From contig PZJY01000011.1 in the NCBI GenBank assembly GCA_031472005.1, positions 1,488,001 through 1,552,000 on the forward strand: a stretch of DNA of 64,000 nt, in the 5' to 3' direction. Shown here piece by piece: positions 1 to 12,535 of this stretch. Under the pieces are notes generated by a model, which saw nothing but the letters and a program-made list of their open reading frames with translations, had not been told where the DNA came from and made no database searches. The first letter of the stretch is position 1, and every line of letters starts with the position of its first letter. Position numbers and translations under genes: made by a program. Source of the DNA: Tetracladium setigerum. Its lineage: Eukaryota; Ascomycota; Leotiomycetes; Helotiales.

Positions 1-1256
1 AAACAACGGGCGGCGGATGAGGATCGTTCATGCAGGTGTCAGCACATCCTTGAAGCACAGAGGCGATCGATCGCCGACGGGATGGAGAAAAAAGAGAAGC
101 TTATTTTAACGTGTTACCTGCATCACATCTCGCAGCCCTCGCACACAGATCCAGGTACACGAGATCGCGGCTTGCGTCATCGGTCAAATCCATCGCATTT
201 GTATCTTTGCCATGTTTTTGGATGGCGGATGGTTTTGCGAGGAGGAAGAGGCAAGGATAGACAGAGGAGAAATGGAAGGCGATGTGACAAAATGAGGACG
301 ACAAGAAAGAAGCGAAGCAGGAGCAGCAATAGAAGCGGCCACGAGGCGTCGGTACTGTATGTATGGACATACGTGCATTCATGGCATTGCTTTCAGGATG
401 TGATGAATTATCATCGATGACCTGTATTTGTAGGTAGAGGGTTTTTCATGTTCTCTTGAGGGTGACCCCCTTCTCCATGCTGCGAGATGGATGAGGCAAG
501 GAGGTGTGTGTGGGCGTGCCACTGAGCACCCCCGTCTCTCGTACCTTTTCCACCACGCCCACAAGGCTGAATGAAAAGCACGTCAACATCGCGGAACACG
601 AAGATATATTATTCTTTCCACCACTGACAAGGACATACCGGACCACTGATGCTGCCATCGCTTGATGGAGTAGAGACGAGTCGTCCCATGGAACCTGAAT
701 CTCCAAAGTCAAAATGTGTAAATGGATATAGGAGAGTATGAGGAAGTAGGATAGCATGGAAGTATCGCAAGAGAATTGATATGGTTCATTATTGATGAGA
801 GGGAGGGGAATATCGCAAACACTCGAGATATTTTAGCAAGTCCCGGCGCAGAGACGAACCAGGTTTTTAGGGTGTGACAAGAGATCAGAATTTGGGGAAT
901 CGATATGATAAAAGTGGGACCCGACCAATTGGGAATAGCCCGTCTGCGCTAGTGTCGAAGCAAGGGCACTGCACCTCGAAATATCGACTTTCCTCTTTTC
1001 CGAACTCCTCTACTCGTTCCACTCCCCCCAACGAACCGTTCGACTTCCAACCTGGACTTCCCGACATGTTGTCTTGCTGCGATCGATAGAAAATTCACTC
1101 TCACAAGAATCGCCGACCAAGGCGCGAGCTGAAGCTCACAACACATTCGCTTCATATCGCCCCCTCCCAAAGCCATCGTCCGACGACCAACCGACGCCTC
1201 AGAATCATCGAACCACCCACCCTGCACCCTCCACCGATACGGATGAGCTTCCCAAC
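1..1256. other. gene-free upstream region
   Basis: No coding segment or RNA gene is recognised. All open frames are short and overlap on both strands without conserved motifs. The last ~300 bases before 1257 are C-rich and pyrimidine-rich, as expected of the 5' leader and promoter of the demethylase gene that follows. Confidence 0.5.
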
Positions 1257-1346
1257 ATGACCTCGACCGAGAAGATGGCTTTGCCAGGCACAGAGAAGCC
1301 AGAAAGGGCGGAGACGGGCCTTCACTCCCCCCGGAGACCAACATGA
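1257..1346 (+). other. N-terminal extension of the demethylase, or overlapping uORF
   Basis: An ATG at 1257 opens a 29-codon frame (begins MTSTEKMALPG) whose TGA at 1344-1346 overlaps the ATG at 1343 as ATGA. Taken literally it is an upstream ORF overlapping the main start. If the C6 run at 1327-1332 had one more C, this frame would run straight into the demethylase frame (..HSPPETNMKDTSS..) and add 29 residues to the N-terminus. I favour the extension because the same kind of missing base recurs in the gene, but a real uORF is not excluded. Confidence 0.45.
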
Positions 1347-4300
1347 AAGATACAAGCAGCGACTCTGAGTTGAGTGACCTGGAGCCAGATCCAGAGCCTG
1401 CGAAGGAGCCAGATACCGACGAGCTGGGCGAACTTGAACCTGCCGAATTTTCACCCGATGGCACCGTACCAATTTTTAAACCTACCATGGAAGAGTTCGC
1501 CGACTTTCAAAGATATGTAGGTTGTTCCCCAATGTTGTCGCTGAGACAGAGTACTGACATGCAAGTAGATGCGCGCCATTCAACATTATGGAAGTAGGTT
1601 AATTGGCGCAAATACACTTCATGTCGAGATAAATACTTACGAGAGCTTTGTTTAGTGCGCCATGGAATAGTAAAGGTCATACCACCTGCCGAATGGCTTG
1701 CGCAACAACCCCCGCTCGATGACATAGTCAAGACGATTCGAATTAAAGAACCCATTTCACAGGATATCATGGGGCAAGTGGCACATACAGACAGGCAAAT
1801 ATTCTACACCAGCGATCATACAACCTTCCGCAATGGAGACAATTGTGCGACCAGAGCGAGCATCAACCTCCTGCGAAGAGAGGCGAGCGACGAGCGGCAA
1901 CCCAGAATCAACCTGCGAAGCCTACCACAAGAGCGGCCCCAAAGCCTAAAGGCCCTGCACCAGCGAAAGGAACATCCAAGAAGAAGGGCGCTGGAAAGGG
2001 CCGAGGAAAGTCAAAGGCAGTCGCTTTTGATATGAAACCAGGCACAGCCACTCCCGATCGACTCCCCACACCTGATTCCCCCTCTGTCAAGGCGGAACCA
2101 TTTGATACGCCAATCAAGTCAGCAGAGATCGGCGTGGACGAATGCGAAGACAGACCCAAAGGTGGAAGACAACCAAAGGCCATTTCAGTTTCCTCCCGTC
2201 GCAAGTACAACCGTCGCGAAGGTTCGGCCATGATAGACGAAGAAGCTTTCAAGAATTTTGATTACGAGTTAAAAGGAGTGGATTACTCGCAAGAACGTTG
2301 TGACGAGCTCGAGAGGTCATATTGGAAGAGTCTTACATATGCTCCACCATTGTATGGTGCAGATATGATGGGTTCGCTCTTCGACGACCGGACGACAACA
2401 TGGAATTTGGGAAAACTAGACAATATTCTGGATGTCCTCGGAAGCAAGATTCCTGGTGTAAACACTGCTTACCTCTATATGGGTATGTGGAAGGCAACGT
2501 TCGCCTGGCATTTAGAGGATGTCGACTTGTACAGTATCAATTATCTGCATTTCGGAGCACCAAAGCAATGGTACAGTATCTCACAGGGCGATGCTCGAAG
2601 ATTTGAGGCTGCTATGAAAACCGTCTGGCCAGCAGATGCAAAGGCTTGCGACCAGTTCCTGCGACACAAGACCTTCCTTATCTCGCCTTCACACCTCATG
2701 CAAAACTTCAACATCAAGGTTAACAAGATTGTGCACCGTCCGGGAGAGTTCGTTATAACTTTCCCATATGGTTATCATTCAGGTTACAATCTTGGTTATA
2801 ATTGCGCGGAAGCTGTCAATTTTGCTAACGATGCCTGGCTTCCATATGGCCGTGTTGCAAAGAAATGTGATTGCGATCAAGCTCAAGACAGTGTTTGGAT
2901 TGATGTTGCACATCTTGATCGAAAGTTGCGCGGCGAGGAAACCGAGTATGAGGAGACTGATGATGAAGAGGAAGAAGAAGAAGAGGAAGAGTTGGAGAAT
3001 GCTACCGCTGAGGTTCCTACAGTCTCGGGGAAGTTGAAGATCAAGGCACCACAAAAGAAACGAAAGCGGCCTATCAACGAGAAAACAGATCTCCCGGTTG
3101 TCAAGAAGATTCGTGTTCGCATCAAAGGGCCCTCCAAGGAGCCTTGTATACTCTGTCCCAACGATATTCCCGCTGAGCGGTTACTACCAACTGAAGATGG
3201 CCTCAAAGCCCATCGTATTTGTGCGCAATATATTCCGGAGACTTCCATTTCAGAGGGAGAAAAAGAAACTGTCACTGATGTCAGGTACATTGACAAAGCT
3301 CGGCTGGAACTCAAGTGCAACTACTGTCGCTCGAAGAAAGGTGCCTGCTTCCAGTGCTCTCAGAAGAAATGCACACGAGCATACCATGCGACGTGTGCTG
3401 CTGCTGCTGGAGTGCTTGTTGAGCAAGGTGAAATTCCGGTCTTTGGTGAGGATGGAACTGAGTATAAAGATTGGGGTATTGAGTTCAGCTGCCGATTCCA
3501 TCGTGTCAAGCGCGATTACAAGAAGGTGGATTCGGAATCTCTAGGAGAGAACGAACGCATTCTTAAGGCAGCCTCTCTTCTCAAGGTTGGCGAAACCTGT
3601 CAAATGCAATACTACAAGGGCGACATTTTCGCTGGTGTGGTGGTCGAGAATTGCAAGAGCGAAGAAATGCTCTTATTGGATATTCTTCCCAGAGGGTACG
3701 TATTCCTAATTCAAACCAGTCATACACGAGCTAATATTCTTTGTAGTGAACGCGTTGAAGTCCAGTACAAGTGGCTTCTTATTCCAGACCCTGCAGACTA
3801 TCGCCTCATCAAGCCTTCTGCAAATGCTATTCCAATGCCGAAGTCTTTCAAGGATAAGGAGTCACTTAATACCTCAAAGCGCGCAGCAGATGATCTGCCT
3901 AGGGCTGATGATAAATTTGTTGATGGCTGCACATGGTCTGAGTTCAAGAGCGAGGCAATTCCTCGTAATCCTGCCCAGGTCAAGGTTGATTTGAGCAAGG
4001 AAAATCAAGTATGGTATTACCTAGGCAAGTTGTCGACGGAGGCAAAAGCTTCTTTTACGGAAGACTTGAAGCGGCCCCGCCACAATCCCAAAGGTCATTT
4101 CCTGGATACAATTCCAAAGCCTGCTCCAGTAATTTCGAGACAGTCATTCTCGGCATCCTACCCAACACCAGTCGGACAAATGACTACAAACTTCGTGAGA
4201 CCTCCAATTCGACCTTCGCAACCGCAAAGCACATCATCGTTCAACAAGTCCGATAGACCATATGTGTACAAGCCTCGTATCCCTGTCACGGAAACGTACC

Positions 4301-6108
4301 GCATTGATCCACAAGCCTACCGATCTCAGCAGACGTTCATCAACCAGTTGCAATCCAACCTGCAAGGACCACAGGGACCACAGCAAGGGCAAGGACAGAT
4401 CCAGAAAGCTCAACCGTACGTCTTTGGCACCGATCCACAATGGCAATCGCCAGCAAAAAGAGCTGCTGCTGCACAACAAGCCACCCAGGCTTCTTCTCCA
4501 CTTACTTGGACCGACATGTCTGGAAGTTCGACACCATATACAATCCACTCGAGCAGCAATCGTCCTCCTTCATCGTCATCTTCGATACGTCCACCACCGT
4601 CTGCAACACCTGCTCGCCCACAATCCGCAGCAGCTCCCATTCTTCCTCCGCAATTTCAGAACCAGAACCGCCCTGCGCAATCTTCGACTTCTATTGTTCC
4701 ACCCACCCAGAGTCGTCCGCAGCAATCTGCGACTCCTATTCTTCCTCCACAGACTTCATCTTCCAATCGCACTGCACAATCTGCAACTCCTATTCTCCCT
4801 CCACAAGCTTCTACCTACAACCGACCTACAGCTTCGACCCCCATACTTCCTCCACAATCTGGTGCCTCTGGTCGTCCTGCACAGACTGTAGCTCGCCCAC
4901 CCCCAACTGCTACACCTCTTAATGCACCACAAAATCAGTATCGCCCACCCATCCGCCCTGGCCAAACACCTGTTTACCCAACAAAACCACTCCCAAACAA
5001 TCCATTCAGTGGTCGGACTCAAAGCACCAAACCAAATCCATTTGCCAAGTATTCGTACTTGCAGAAAGAACACAACAGGTCTCCCTTGGAGTACAAGACT
5101 CCCTACAGACCTGGCGGTGGCTTCATGAACGGATATCAGGGTAATATTCAGGAACATTACCGCAAGACACTGTTTGCGGACCGACAAGCCTCTGGACCTC
5201 CCTCGAGTATTCAATACGGTCCAAGTACTCCTTATTCGTCAGGTCAACAACCCACAACTCCATACAGCTCGATCCCACCATCCGGTTATGCACCGTACGT
5301 TATGCAGCCCTCTGAAGAGCAACTTGCGCAACAGACACCGGATGGAGGTTCCCAGACTTCTTGGGACAGAAAGGAAACCCCACAACTGCACCCTGCTATT
5401 CGCCAAGAATATGGCATGATTTTCCAGGGCGAATTCCAACCGCCTCCGCCACGTCCTTCTCAACTACAATATCAACCTCCCAATCAGCAACAATTCCACT
5501 CCCACATGATGCAGCCTCCGGCCATGTATGATGGGCAAGCAAGTCAGATTACTGGTCATCAACCACAGCAGCCAGTGCAGCCGCGTCCCACATCACAGCC
5601 AGATCGTCGGTACGCGCACAACTCACTCTCGGCCGCTCATCCTCAGAGTTATAATCTGACCAGCGCATCTTATAATACCATTCCACCTCAATTTCAACAG
5701 GCGCATCCTCCCAAGCGGAAATCTCAAGCCAAGCCTACAAAGCAAAAGGGTCAACCGGAAAGCTCGAAAACACCGACTTTCGCACCTCCACAAATGTACC
5801 ATCACCAAATTCAGGCCCCTCCTCAAACGATTTACAATGAGATAAAGCCGATGTCTTTGCCGCAACAGGTCAACGATAAGCTCGAATTTCAAACTTCAAC
5901 TCAACCAAATAAAGTGCAACCTGGGGTCCATTTTCCGGAGAGCAAGCCCATAATGCATGGTCAACAACAAGGCAGTGAAGATCCACAAGCGCAATCTGGA
6001 AGTCAGGAACAGAAGAGTTTTACTGATGTTCCGGTGGATTCTACGTCGATCATTGAGAAGCTGATGCAGAATCTGCGCAAGGTTTCAGAGCACAAGGGCG
6101 GTGTCTGA
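1343..6108 (+). CDS. JmjN/JmjC/extended-PHD histone demethylase (KDM4/Rph1 type)
   Basis: Predicted Fe(II)/2-oxoglutarate-dependent histone lysine demethylase (KDM4 family, typically H3K9/H3K36), nuclear. Exons: 1343-1516, 1569-1593, 1656-3695, 3747-6108; the last intron is 51 nt and in frame. JmjN is at about residues 42-83 (VPIFKPTMEEF, split over exons 1-3). JmjC carries the metal ligands His352/Glu354 (WHLEDVD) and His441 (GYHSGYN). An acidic run follows, then an extended PHD (CILCPND..., ending CRFHR, about residues 563-680). The C-terminal half is Pro/Gln/Ser-rich and probably disordered. About 1533 aa, or 1562 if it starts at 1257. Between JmjN and JmjC the frame breaks at the G4 run 1771-1774; one added G restores the conserved text (..QDIMG-ASGTYRQANILHQRSYN). 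The exon 3/4 phase also requires this base, so I do not call it a pseudogene. Confidence 0.9.
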
Positions 6109-8162
6109 ACAAGGCATGGGAGTTGGTTGGGTTTGCCTAGGTATAAGGTATAGGCGTCGGATATTGAAGTTAAATGACGCGAAACATGAATTTTTAGTGG
6201 GATGATTGGCGTTCAAGGGGTGGGGCGTCTTTTCTCGTAATACGATGGGCACAATTAAACTCGTATTGGCTTACAGCAGCTCTTTCTCGTGGCGTACGGG
6301 TGCTTGGTGGTTGGTCGATCGGGGCAATTTCAACTCGGGTTGGTTGCTCATTTGCGTTGAGCTGTTTGATGGCCAACTACCTGTCTACCTACCTATGCTT
6401 GCCTTTTTGGAGGGTTTTGATTCGCTGTTTGTACATTTTTCGAACTCCTATTCCTCTGGGCTGTTACCTTTAATTATACAGCCTTTTTTTGGCCTGATTT
6501 TTCCATTATTCATCGAGAGGGGCAGATAGCTTGAGTTAGTTGGTATGCTGAGCATTAGATCAATTAATCTATCTCTCCCGAGGCGTTTTTTTGTTCGTGA
6601 TGGGATGGGACAGGGAAGGTGGCGTTGATTTTGCAAGCCTAGAAGCAGACTTGGAATGGGTGCAAAGACAACATTTCCTTCTTTCACTTTGGGGCTCAAC
6701 AGATGGGATAAGCGCGCGGGTGCATGTTGTGCGTGCGTGCGTGAGTCAACGACGAGAAGAAGAAGAAGAAGAAGAAGAAGAAGAAGAGTGTGTATAACAA
6801 CCAGTCCTTTTAGTTTAGTATCAGTTTTACTTTTAAGTCTCATAATCTGACTGCTGAGAATGAGAGATCATTGCATGGATTCGTCTAAAGATCTTCTTTA
6901 CTCACATGTTTTTACATGGTTCATGTGTCTGTGTATTGTGTGGCTGGCTGTCTCGCAGGCTGTCTGGATTAGTCTGACTGGAAACTTGTGTGAAGTGAGC
7001 TGGCGCGCAAGGCAATCCATGGTCTATGGTCTGTAACCGTCTGTGTTATTTGTCATATCTCATTCCAGATTGGCACCTCTACTCTACACAATTTGAGCTG
7101 GGTTTTAAATTCCTTGCTGGTCAAATGCTTATCTTACAAGTATCTATGTTGCTCCCCTTCAGTATTCAAGAAATCACGCGATCGGGATTGTTTTGCTCCG
7201 AGTTTCCTGATTGAGGCAACGGTCCTTTGGTTGAGTTATACTTTGAAGTTGACTCCTGCTTGTTGTTCCTAGAACCTTTTCTTTAGGTAGTATTGTATGG
7301 AGATGTCAGCATAGGCAAGTGAGATTGGCTGTCATCCGTTTTGGGGGAATTGGAACAGGCCAACGAATGAAATGAGTTTAATCAAGTCAACTTACCTAAA
7401 TTCAAGGTCAGATCTTTGATCTCCAGTGGGTGTTTGCACTTCCACTTTTGGCCCAGATTGTCTTTTAGGGTTTCCATTTGGGAAGAAAATTATTCCGCCA
7501 ACTTGGACTAAGGTATAGGAGGTCATTGGTAAGACTATTCAATCAGTCAGTCCGAGGCTGAACGAAGGTATTAAAATGTTTACATATTTTGCATGCTTCC
7601 TAGAAGATTCTATCGTTTTTGCCCCTGTTTATATTCCCAAACTGGGTATTATTACCTTCTGTTGACAATTGTTTGTTGTCGTCTTAAGCGAAATAACCCA
7701 AGACATCGAGTATGGAGGTCGGGCTTATAACACTACAAGCCGAACAACAACCCGCTACCTCTTCCAAACGATACCACATGGTTTATATTTCGTGTCTCGG
7801 CAAGCCAAAACATCATCCATTCCGACATTCTGAAAGGCTGAATTGCCTTCTATTCTCAGGCGATGATTGTGCTGAGAAGAAAGATGACAGCCTAGCAACG
7901 GTCACCTCTCACACCCTTCCACCTAACCTAATTCTGAACATCGAAGTGTTATGCTCGGATCTTATAACTTGGATGTATTTCACTATACTTAAGTATATAT
8001 ATGTGTGTGATATTTCCCAAGTAGTAGTTTAATTTATTCTCTAGCCTACCGCTCTCTGTTCTCTGCTTCAAAAGGAAGCCACTTCGCTGTCCCCCTAAAG
8101 ATGCCTCAACGCCTTTTCTCCCTTCCATTCTTCTTTAACTCGCTTTCTACTTCTCCTCAATC
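6109..8162. other. intergenic region with 3' UTR
   Basis: About 2 kb with no recognisable gene. It contains the 3' UTR of the demethylase, an (AAG)n microsatellite at 6754-6788, and AT-rich DNA from 7200 on. The stretch just before 8163 may be the old promoter of the broken oxidase gene. Confidence 0.4.
6754..6788 (+). repeat. (AAG)n microsatellite
   Basis: A nearly perfect run of GAA/AGA triplets, about 11 units, in the spacer downstream of the demethylase. The preceding GTGCGTGCGTGCGTG is a second short simple repeat. Confidence 0.95.
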
Positions 8163-9192
8163 ATGGCAACACCAAGTGATCCAGTTCCTGAAGTCGACAT
8201 CATATTTGCTGGTGGTGGAACGGCAACCAGTGTGGCAGCTGGTCGTCTCGCAATGGCAGATCCCTATCTCAAGATTCTACTTGTTGAGATTGGAGACACC
8301 AACCTTAATAAACCTGCTGTCTTCAATACTGAGCTTTACCCATCTCGTCTAGTGCCTGGTAGCTGCACAATTTTGATACTTGACCACCAATCACCACCAA
8401 ATGACAGTACCTATCTAACCAAACCCATCACCAGGACTACAAAGCAAATACATCAGAACACCTCAATGGTCGATAAGCAAATGTGCAAACGGGTGGAATT
8501 CTAGGAGGCGGCTGATCCGTTAATTTCATGGCGTATTATGTCCCATCCGCTGGTGATTATGATAACTGGAATACTCCGGGCTGGACTTCAAAGGATTTGA
8601 TTCCGCTGACTAGGAAATTTGTGACGTATCAGACAAATTTCATAGGACAGAGTTTGAAAACTCATGGCACTAAGGGGCCGCCTATTTAGGTTGGAGATGG
8701 TGGTTGTCGCGGTGGTGGATTTGAGCGGACACTTTAAAGTCTTAGGTTAACTGGGATGCATAAGGAGATTGTGGATTTGTAAAATTTTGAATTAGTTGGA
8801 GGATTCTCTGTATGTTCTTTTCTCATTTCTTCGTGTTTTGAGTTGAGCCTCTGACTTTGACTTCCGAGCTGATTGTGGGCGTGTGTGCAAAAGCAAATGC
8901 CTCCCTACGTGGGCAAAGATGGAAAAAGACAAGACGCAGCACACCGCTGCATTCACCCTCTTCTCCAAAACGGCAAACGATGTGGCATTCATTGGGGACG
9001 TGTGCTATGAGTGCAAGGGAGGAGGGAGGCGTGGTTGATGCGGGATCAACCGTTTATGAAACGAGGAGGTTAAAGGTTGTTGATTTGAGTGTGGCGCCCA
9101 AGAATGTGGGTGCGAATACTTACCATACTGCTTTGACGGTTGGGGAGAAGGGGTCGGTGGTTGTTGCGGAGGAGTTGGGGTTGATGTTGTAA
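8163..9192 (+). pseudogene. GMC oxidoreductase relic (alcohol/methanol oxidase type)
   Basis: Both ends of a GMC flavoenzyme are present but the middle is lost. The N-terminal FAD-binding segment starts at ATG 8163 (VDIIFAGGGTATSVAAGRL). Around 8490-8690 frame-shifted pieces remain of the GG-hinge and of a segment like NFMAYYVPSAGDYDNW..PGWTSKDLIPL. The C-terminal domain resumes near 8977 (MWHSLGTCAM...) and ends at TAA 9190 (KNVGANTYHTALTVGEKGSV), with the His/Asn region typical of alcohol oxidases. Intact homologues are about 650 aa (1.95 kb); here only 1.03 kb separates the ends, with several stops and frame changes, so roughly half the gene is deleted. Unlike the single-base breaks elsewhere in the window, this is real decay. 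Confidence 0.8.
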
Positions 9193-9700
9193 GGTTTGGG
9201 TCTGGATCTGCCTGTGATGGGGTTGTGTGTGAGTACCTATGATGAGGAGTAAGATGGCAAAGTAATGCGCAATGAAGTAAATCGGTGTTGAGAATATCAT
9301 TGAATCCACTGACTGAAAAGTGATTTATATAAGCTCTTGGTATAGAAACCTCCCCGTATAGAGAATCGTGGAAGCAAAATAGTGTGATTCTTAACTCTTT
9401 CATTTAGAAAAGGTACTGGAGTAGAGAATTGCAGCTGGAGAAGGAAGACAAAAAGTATTCACTGTCAAACCGAGCTGTCGTTTAAAACCTTAAAGCGTTC
9501 TTGATTTTCTGTTTCTCTTTTCGCGCAACGATTGAAAACCGAACACTCTCACATAACACGACCCGCCCGAGGGCAAAGTTACATCTATTCATTATTACGA
9601 TATTTATCCATAATTGTTTCCCTCCCTCAAAGAACCAATGCACACATATCAGATTTAAACGCCGAGTCATCGCAGTCGTCCCAGTACTGGGTACTCAGTC
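9193..9700. other. intergenic spacer
   Basis: About 500 bases between the oxidase relic and the convergent 3' end of the Ctf4 gene. No conserved coding or RNA signal seen; presumably the Ctf4 3' UTR. Confidence 0.4.
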
Positions 9701-12319
9701 TTAATCTTCATCCATATCCTGCAACAACATGGCCTCACCAACTTCTCTAATCTTCTCGCCAAGAACACCTCTGTCATATCTCTCAGCCACCCTCCCAGCA
9801 GCCTCGAGCATGCGTCCACTTCTGTCTTTCAGAAGTTTGACCATCTCCAAGGCTCTCATGCCTCTCTCTTCGCCTTCGCGACATTCCACCGCCATCATCT
9901 GTAGCAAGGTTTTGTCAATCTCAAGCTCCATCCGCGATAACTCTGACCGCTGTGAAGAAGTGCTTTGGGTATTCTCGATCAAATCTTGCTGTTGAGCGGT
10001 CAAGATACTTTTTAACACATAGGCGCCCTCTAATTTCTTCAGCTCGTCACCCTCAACCTCATCATCTTCCTCATTGTCATCTGAGCCTGGAGCGGGGTTT
10101 GAAGATAGTGGAATCTGAAAGTCAAATTCTGAGAGAAGAGGTCGGGGGAAATATGGGTATTGATCACCACCTTTGAGAATGATGCAGTGGAATTTGTTGT
10201 CTGCTACAGCAACTGGGAAGTACGATTCAGTCTTGCGTCCCGAGGCAAGACGAGAGAGAAGTTTAGTGTCGAGTAGAGGTATCCATGTTGCTTGTGATGG
10301 AGTCCTCCAGTGGAGAAGCGTGAGTAGTGTTCCTGTCGAGTCATAAATACAGGGATCCTACATCAAAGTTAGTTATGGTCAATTAAAGGCTGTGTAACAC
10401 GTACCCCTTTGTCCGAAAAAAAGACGCTTTTGACAGACTCGCCGTCCGAAAGTGCTACCGTATCCTCGTTTTGACAGATCTCGTCTCGTTTGATGTTGTG
10501 AATACTGTACAATAGCTTGGCATTGCCGTCTGCCCCAACTGGCCCATTGCCAAGAGTGAGCACATAATCTCTCCAGCTTGTGCATGTGACTGTTGGGCTA
10601 CTCTTCTGCCTATACACTCGATAAGGAATGCCAAACAGGGTATACACTCGGACGTAGTTGGCAGTGGTTGTGACTACGACAAATGAATCGCTGAGTGAGA
10701 TAGCGCTCACTTCCTCGCCTTTAGGCAACTGAATTCTCCAATCTGCCCGAGCGGTCCAAGTCTCATGCGGTCGATAAAATATCGTTGCTGGATGATCCTT
10801 ATTGGAAGGGCTTGAAAATAGTGTGCCGTTCTCGTTCAGGCAAGCCTTGTCGTACAGAAATGTGTCTGTGAAGTGGAAATCGCGGTAGAATTCATGGTCA
10901 TAGAACTCTACAGTGATCGTGTGATGCGTATCTTGATCCACAGTCCATACAAATCCAATGAGGTTGAGGCAGAGGTATTTTCGGTTTCCCCTCCATGGAG
11001 TAGATCCGGGCTGGAACGACTCATGGTATTGTGGCTCCCACGACTGAACGCGCCGTTTTGCAAGATTACCAAGCTCATTACCGTCTTCGTTTAGTCTCTT
11101 TCCATTCTTATTCAGCACGTCAGCGTAGCCCTGACCATCATCGTCGATAACGAAGTCATCTTCGTCCCCCATAATATCGGACCCTAGAATATCATCCAGG
11201 CTATCAGGTGATCCACGTCGCACACCACGGAGAGGAACCTCTTTTGCGCCGTTAAGAATAGCATTTCTGGCGTTTGCGGAAACCTCAGCAAGCGGGTCGT
11301 GGATGAATGGTGATGGTTGTAGAGATAACTTAAGAAGATTTGCATGCTCCGCGGGCACGAAGTCGTTGTAAATGTAGATCTCGCCATCCATGTTTGAAAA
11401 AGATAACAGATTCTTGGTAGGATGCCACGAAATGCCCATCACACTGGCGTAGTCATATGTTGCAATGACCTTTTGGGTGCTAGTCTGCCAGAGCACAAGC
11501 TTGCGATCACTTCCAGCAGAAGCAAGCAATGCACCATTTGGCGACCAAGCTAAAGCTAGAATATCGCCTGTGTGTCCGTTGGTGAAGGAGCGCTGTTTTT
11601 CCCAGTCGTTTCGAGACATGACCTGAATATCTCTCGTCGCAGTGGGAGCAGCAAATGTTCTGCCATCTGGGTGCCACACCACCTTCGAGCTGATTTCATC
11701 CTCTGTATCTAGTGTCCTGATGAGCCCATCCACTTTTCGTACCAGCTCAGGCTCATCTTTAGCTAGAGAATATACGTAGACAACCCCATCCGTGCAAGAG
11801 AGAGCAATATACTTCGAGCTCGGATCAAAGGATAGATGTTTGACCGGCTTTTGCTGTTCTCGCAGAAACATTACCGAGCCATTATCGTCCGTCTTGACAA
11901 TTTTGACTACCAATTCATCGCTAGCCACGGCACACCAGATACCGTTTGGTGAAATGGTGACATCTCGAATTGGGAGGGAACATCGTGTGAGGAACTTGTC
12001 GAAGGACATGCTGTCGAAGTTATATCTACTGACCGTTCCATCGTCAGAACCTGAGACGAAGAAGTCATTCTGTAGCAATCGTTAGCAGTGCTTCTCCTTG
12101 CCTAATACATGCACCAACCGTCGCATCCACGCCCGTGCTGTTTTCGGGACAATCGTCGATATTTGTAGGCTCTCCATCGTAACCTGTCTTGTATACACGT
12201 GTAAAGTTGTCCGCTCCCACTGTGACCAATTTGGTGCCATCGGGGGTATATGAAAGGTATGTCGGGCCAGCCGTATGCGCCGGTCGTCCGCGAACACGGT
12301 TCTGAGTAGTTGTGGCCAT
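9701..12319 (-). CDS. sepB: Ctf4/SepB/Mcl1 replisome adaptor (WD40 + SepB domain)
   Basis: Homologue of yeast Ctf4, A. nidulans SepB and human WDHD1/AND-1, the trimeric hub that couples the CMG helicase to DNA polymerase alpha and supports cohesion; nuclear. Exons on the minus strand: 12319-12119, 12069-10405, 10357-9701, all in phase, 840 aa. The N-terminus begins PAHTAGPTYLSYTPDGTKLV and forms a WD40 propeller over about residues 1-300 (repeats such as DFFVSGSDDGTVSRY and GDILALAWSPNGALLASAGS). An acidic linker (DEDDFVIDDDGQGYAD) leads to the SepB domain from about 350 (VQSWEPQYHESFQPGSTPW) to about 720. A helical C-terminus follows; no HMG box is seen, as usual in fungi. It shares a 216-bp promoter with the divergent WD40 gene. 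Confidence 0.93.
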
Positions 12320-12535
12320 GGTAATTTGTGGTGGTTTTCCCGAGTCTATTTATTTGTTGTAGATGGGTATTGCAGAAGGTGCTGGTGAAATATGTGCGAC
12401 GCGACCGACGCGAAGCACTCAACACGAAAATGGACCCCTGCCAAACTTGGCGCAAACATCTCCCACAACAGCTATTGCTCTTCCCCCACCAAAACACTTC
12501 ACACCCCACCAAGGCGTTCGAGATATACACCAAAC
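12320..12535. promoter_or_regulatory. bidirectional promoter between Ctf4 and WD40 genes
   Basis: Only 216 bp separate the two divergent start codons (12319 minus, 12536 plus), so both 5' leaders and core promoters must lie here. No clear TATA box is seen. Co-regulation is inferred from the geometry only. Confidence 0.6.

Noticed and set aside
4234..5214. Long ORFs in other frames within the C-terminal part of the demethylase
   Set aside because: They are by-products of the Pro/Gln/Ser-rich repetitive codons of the real gene.
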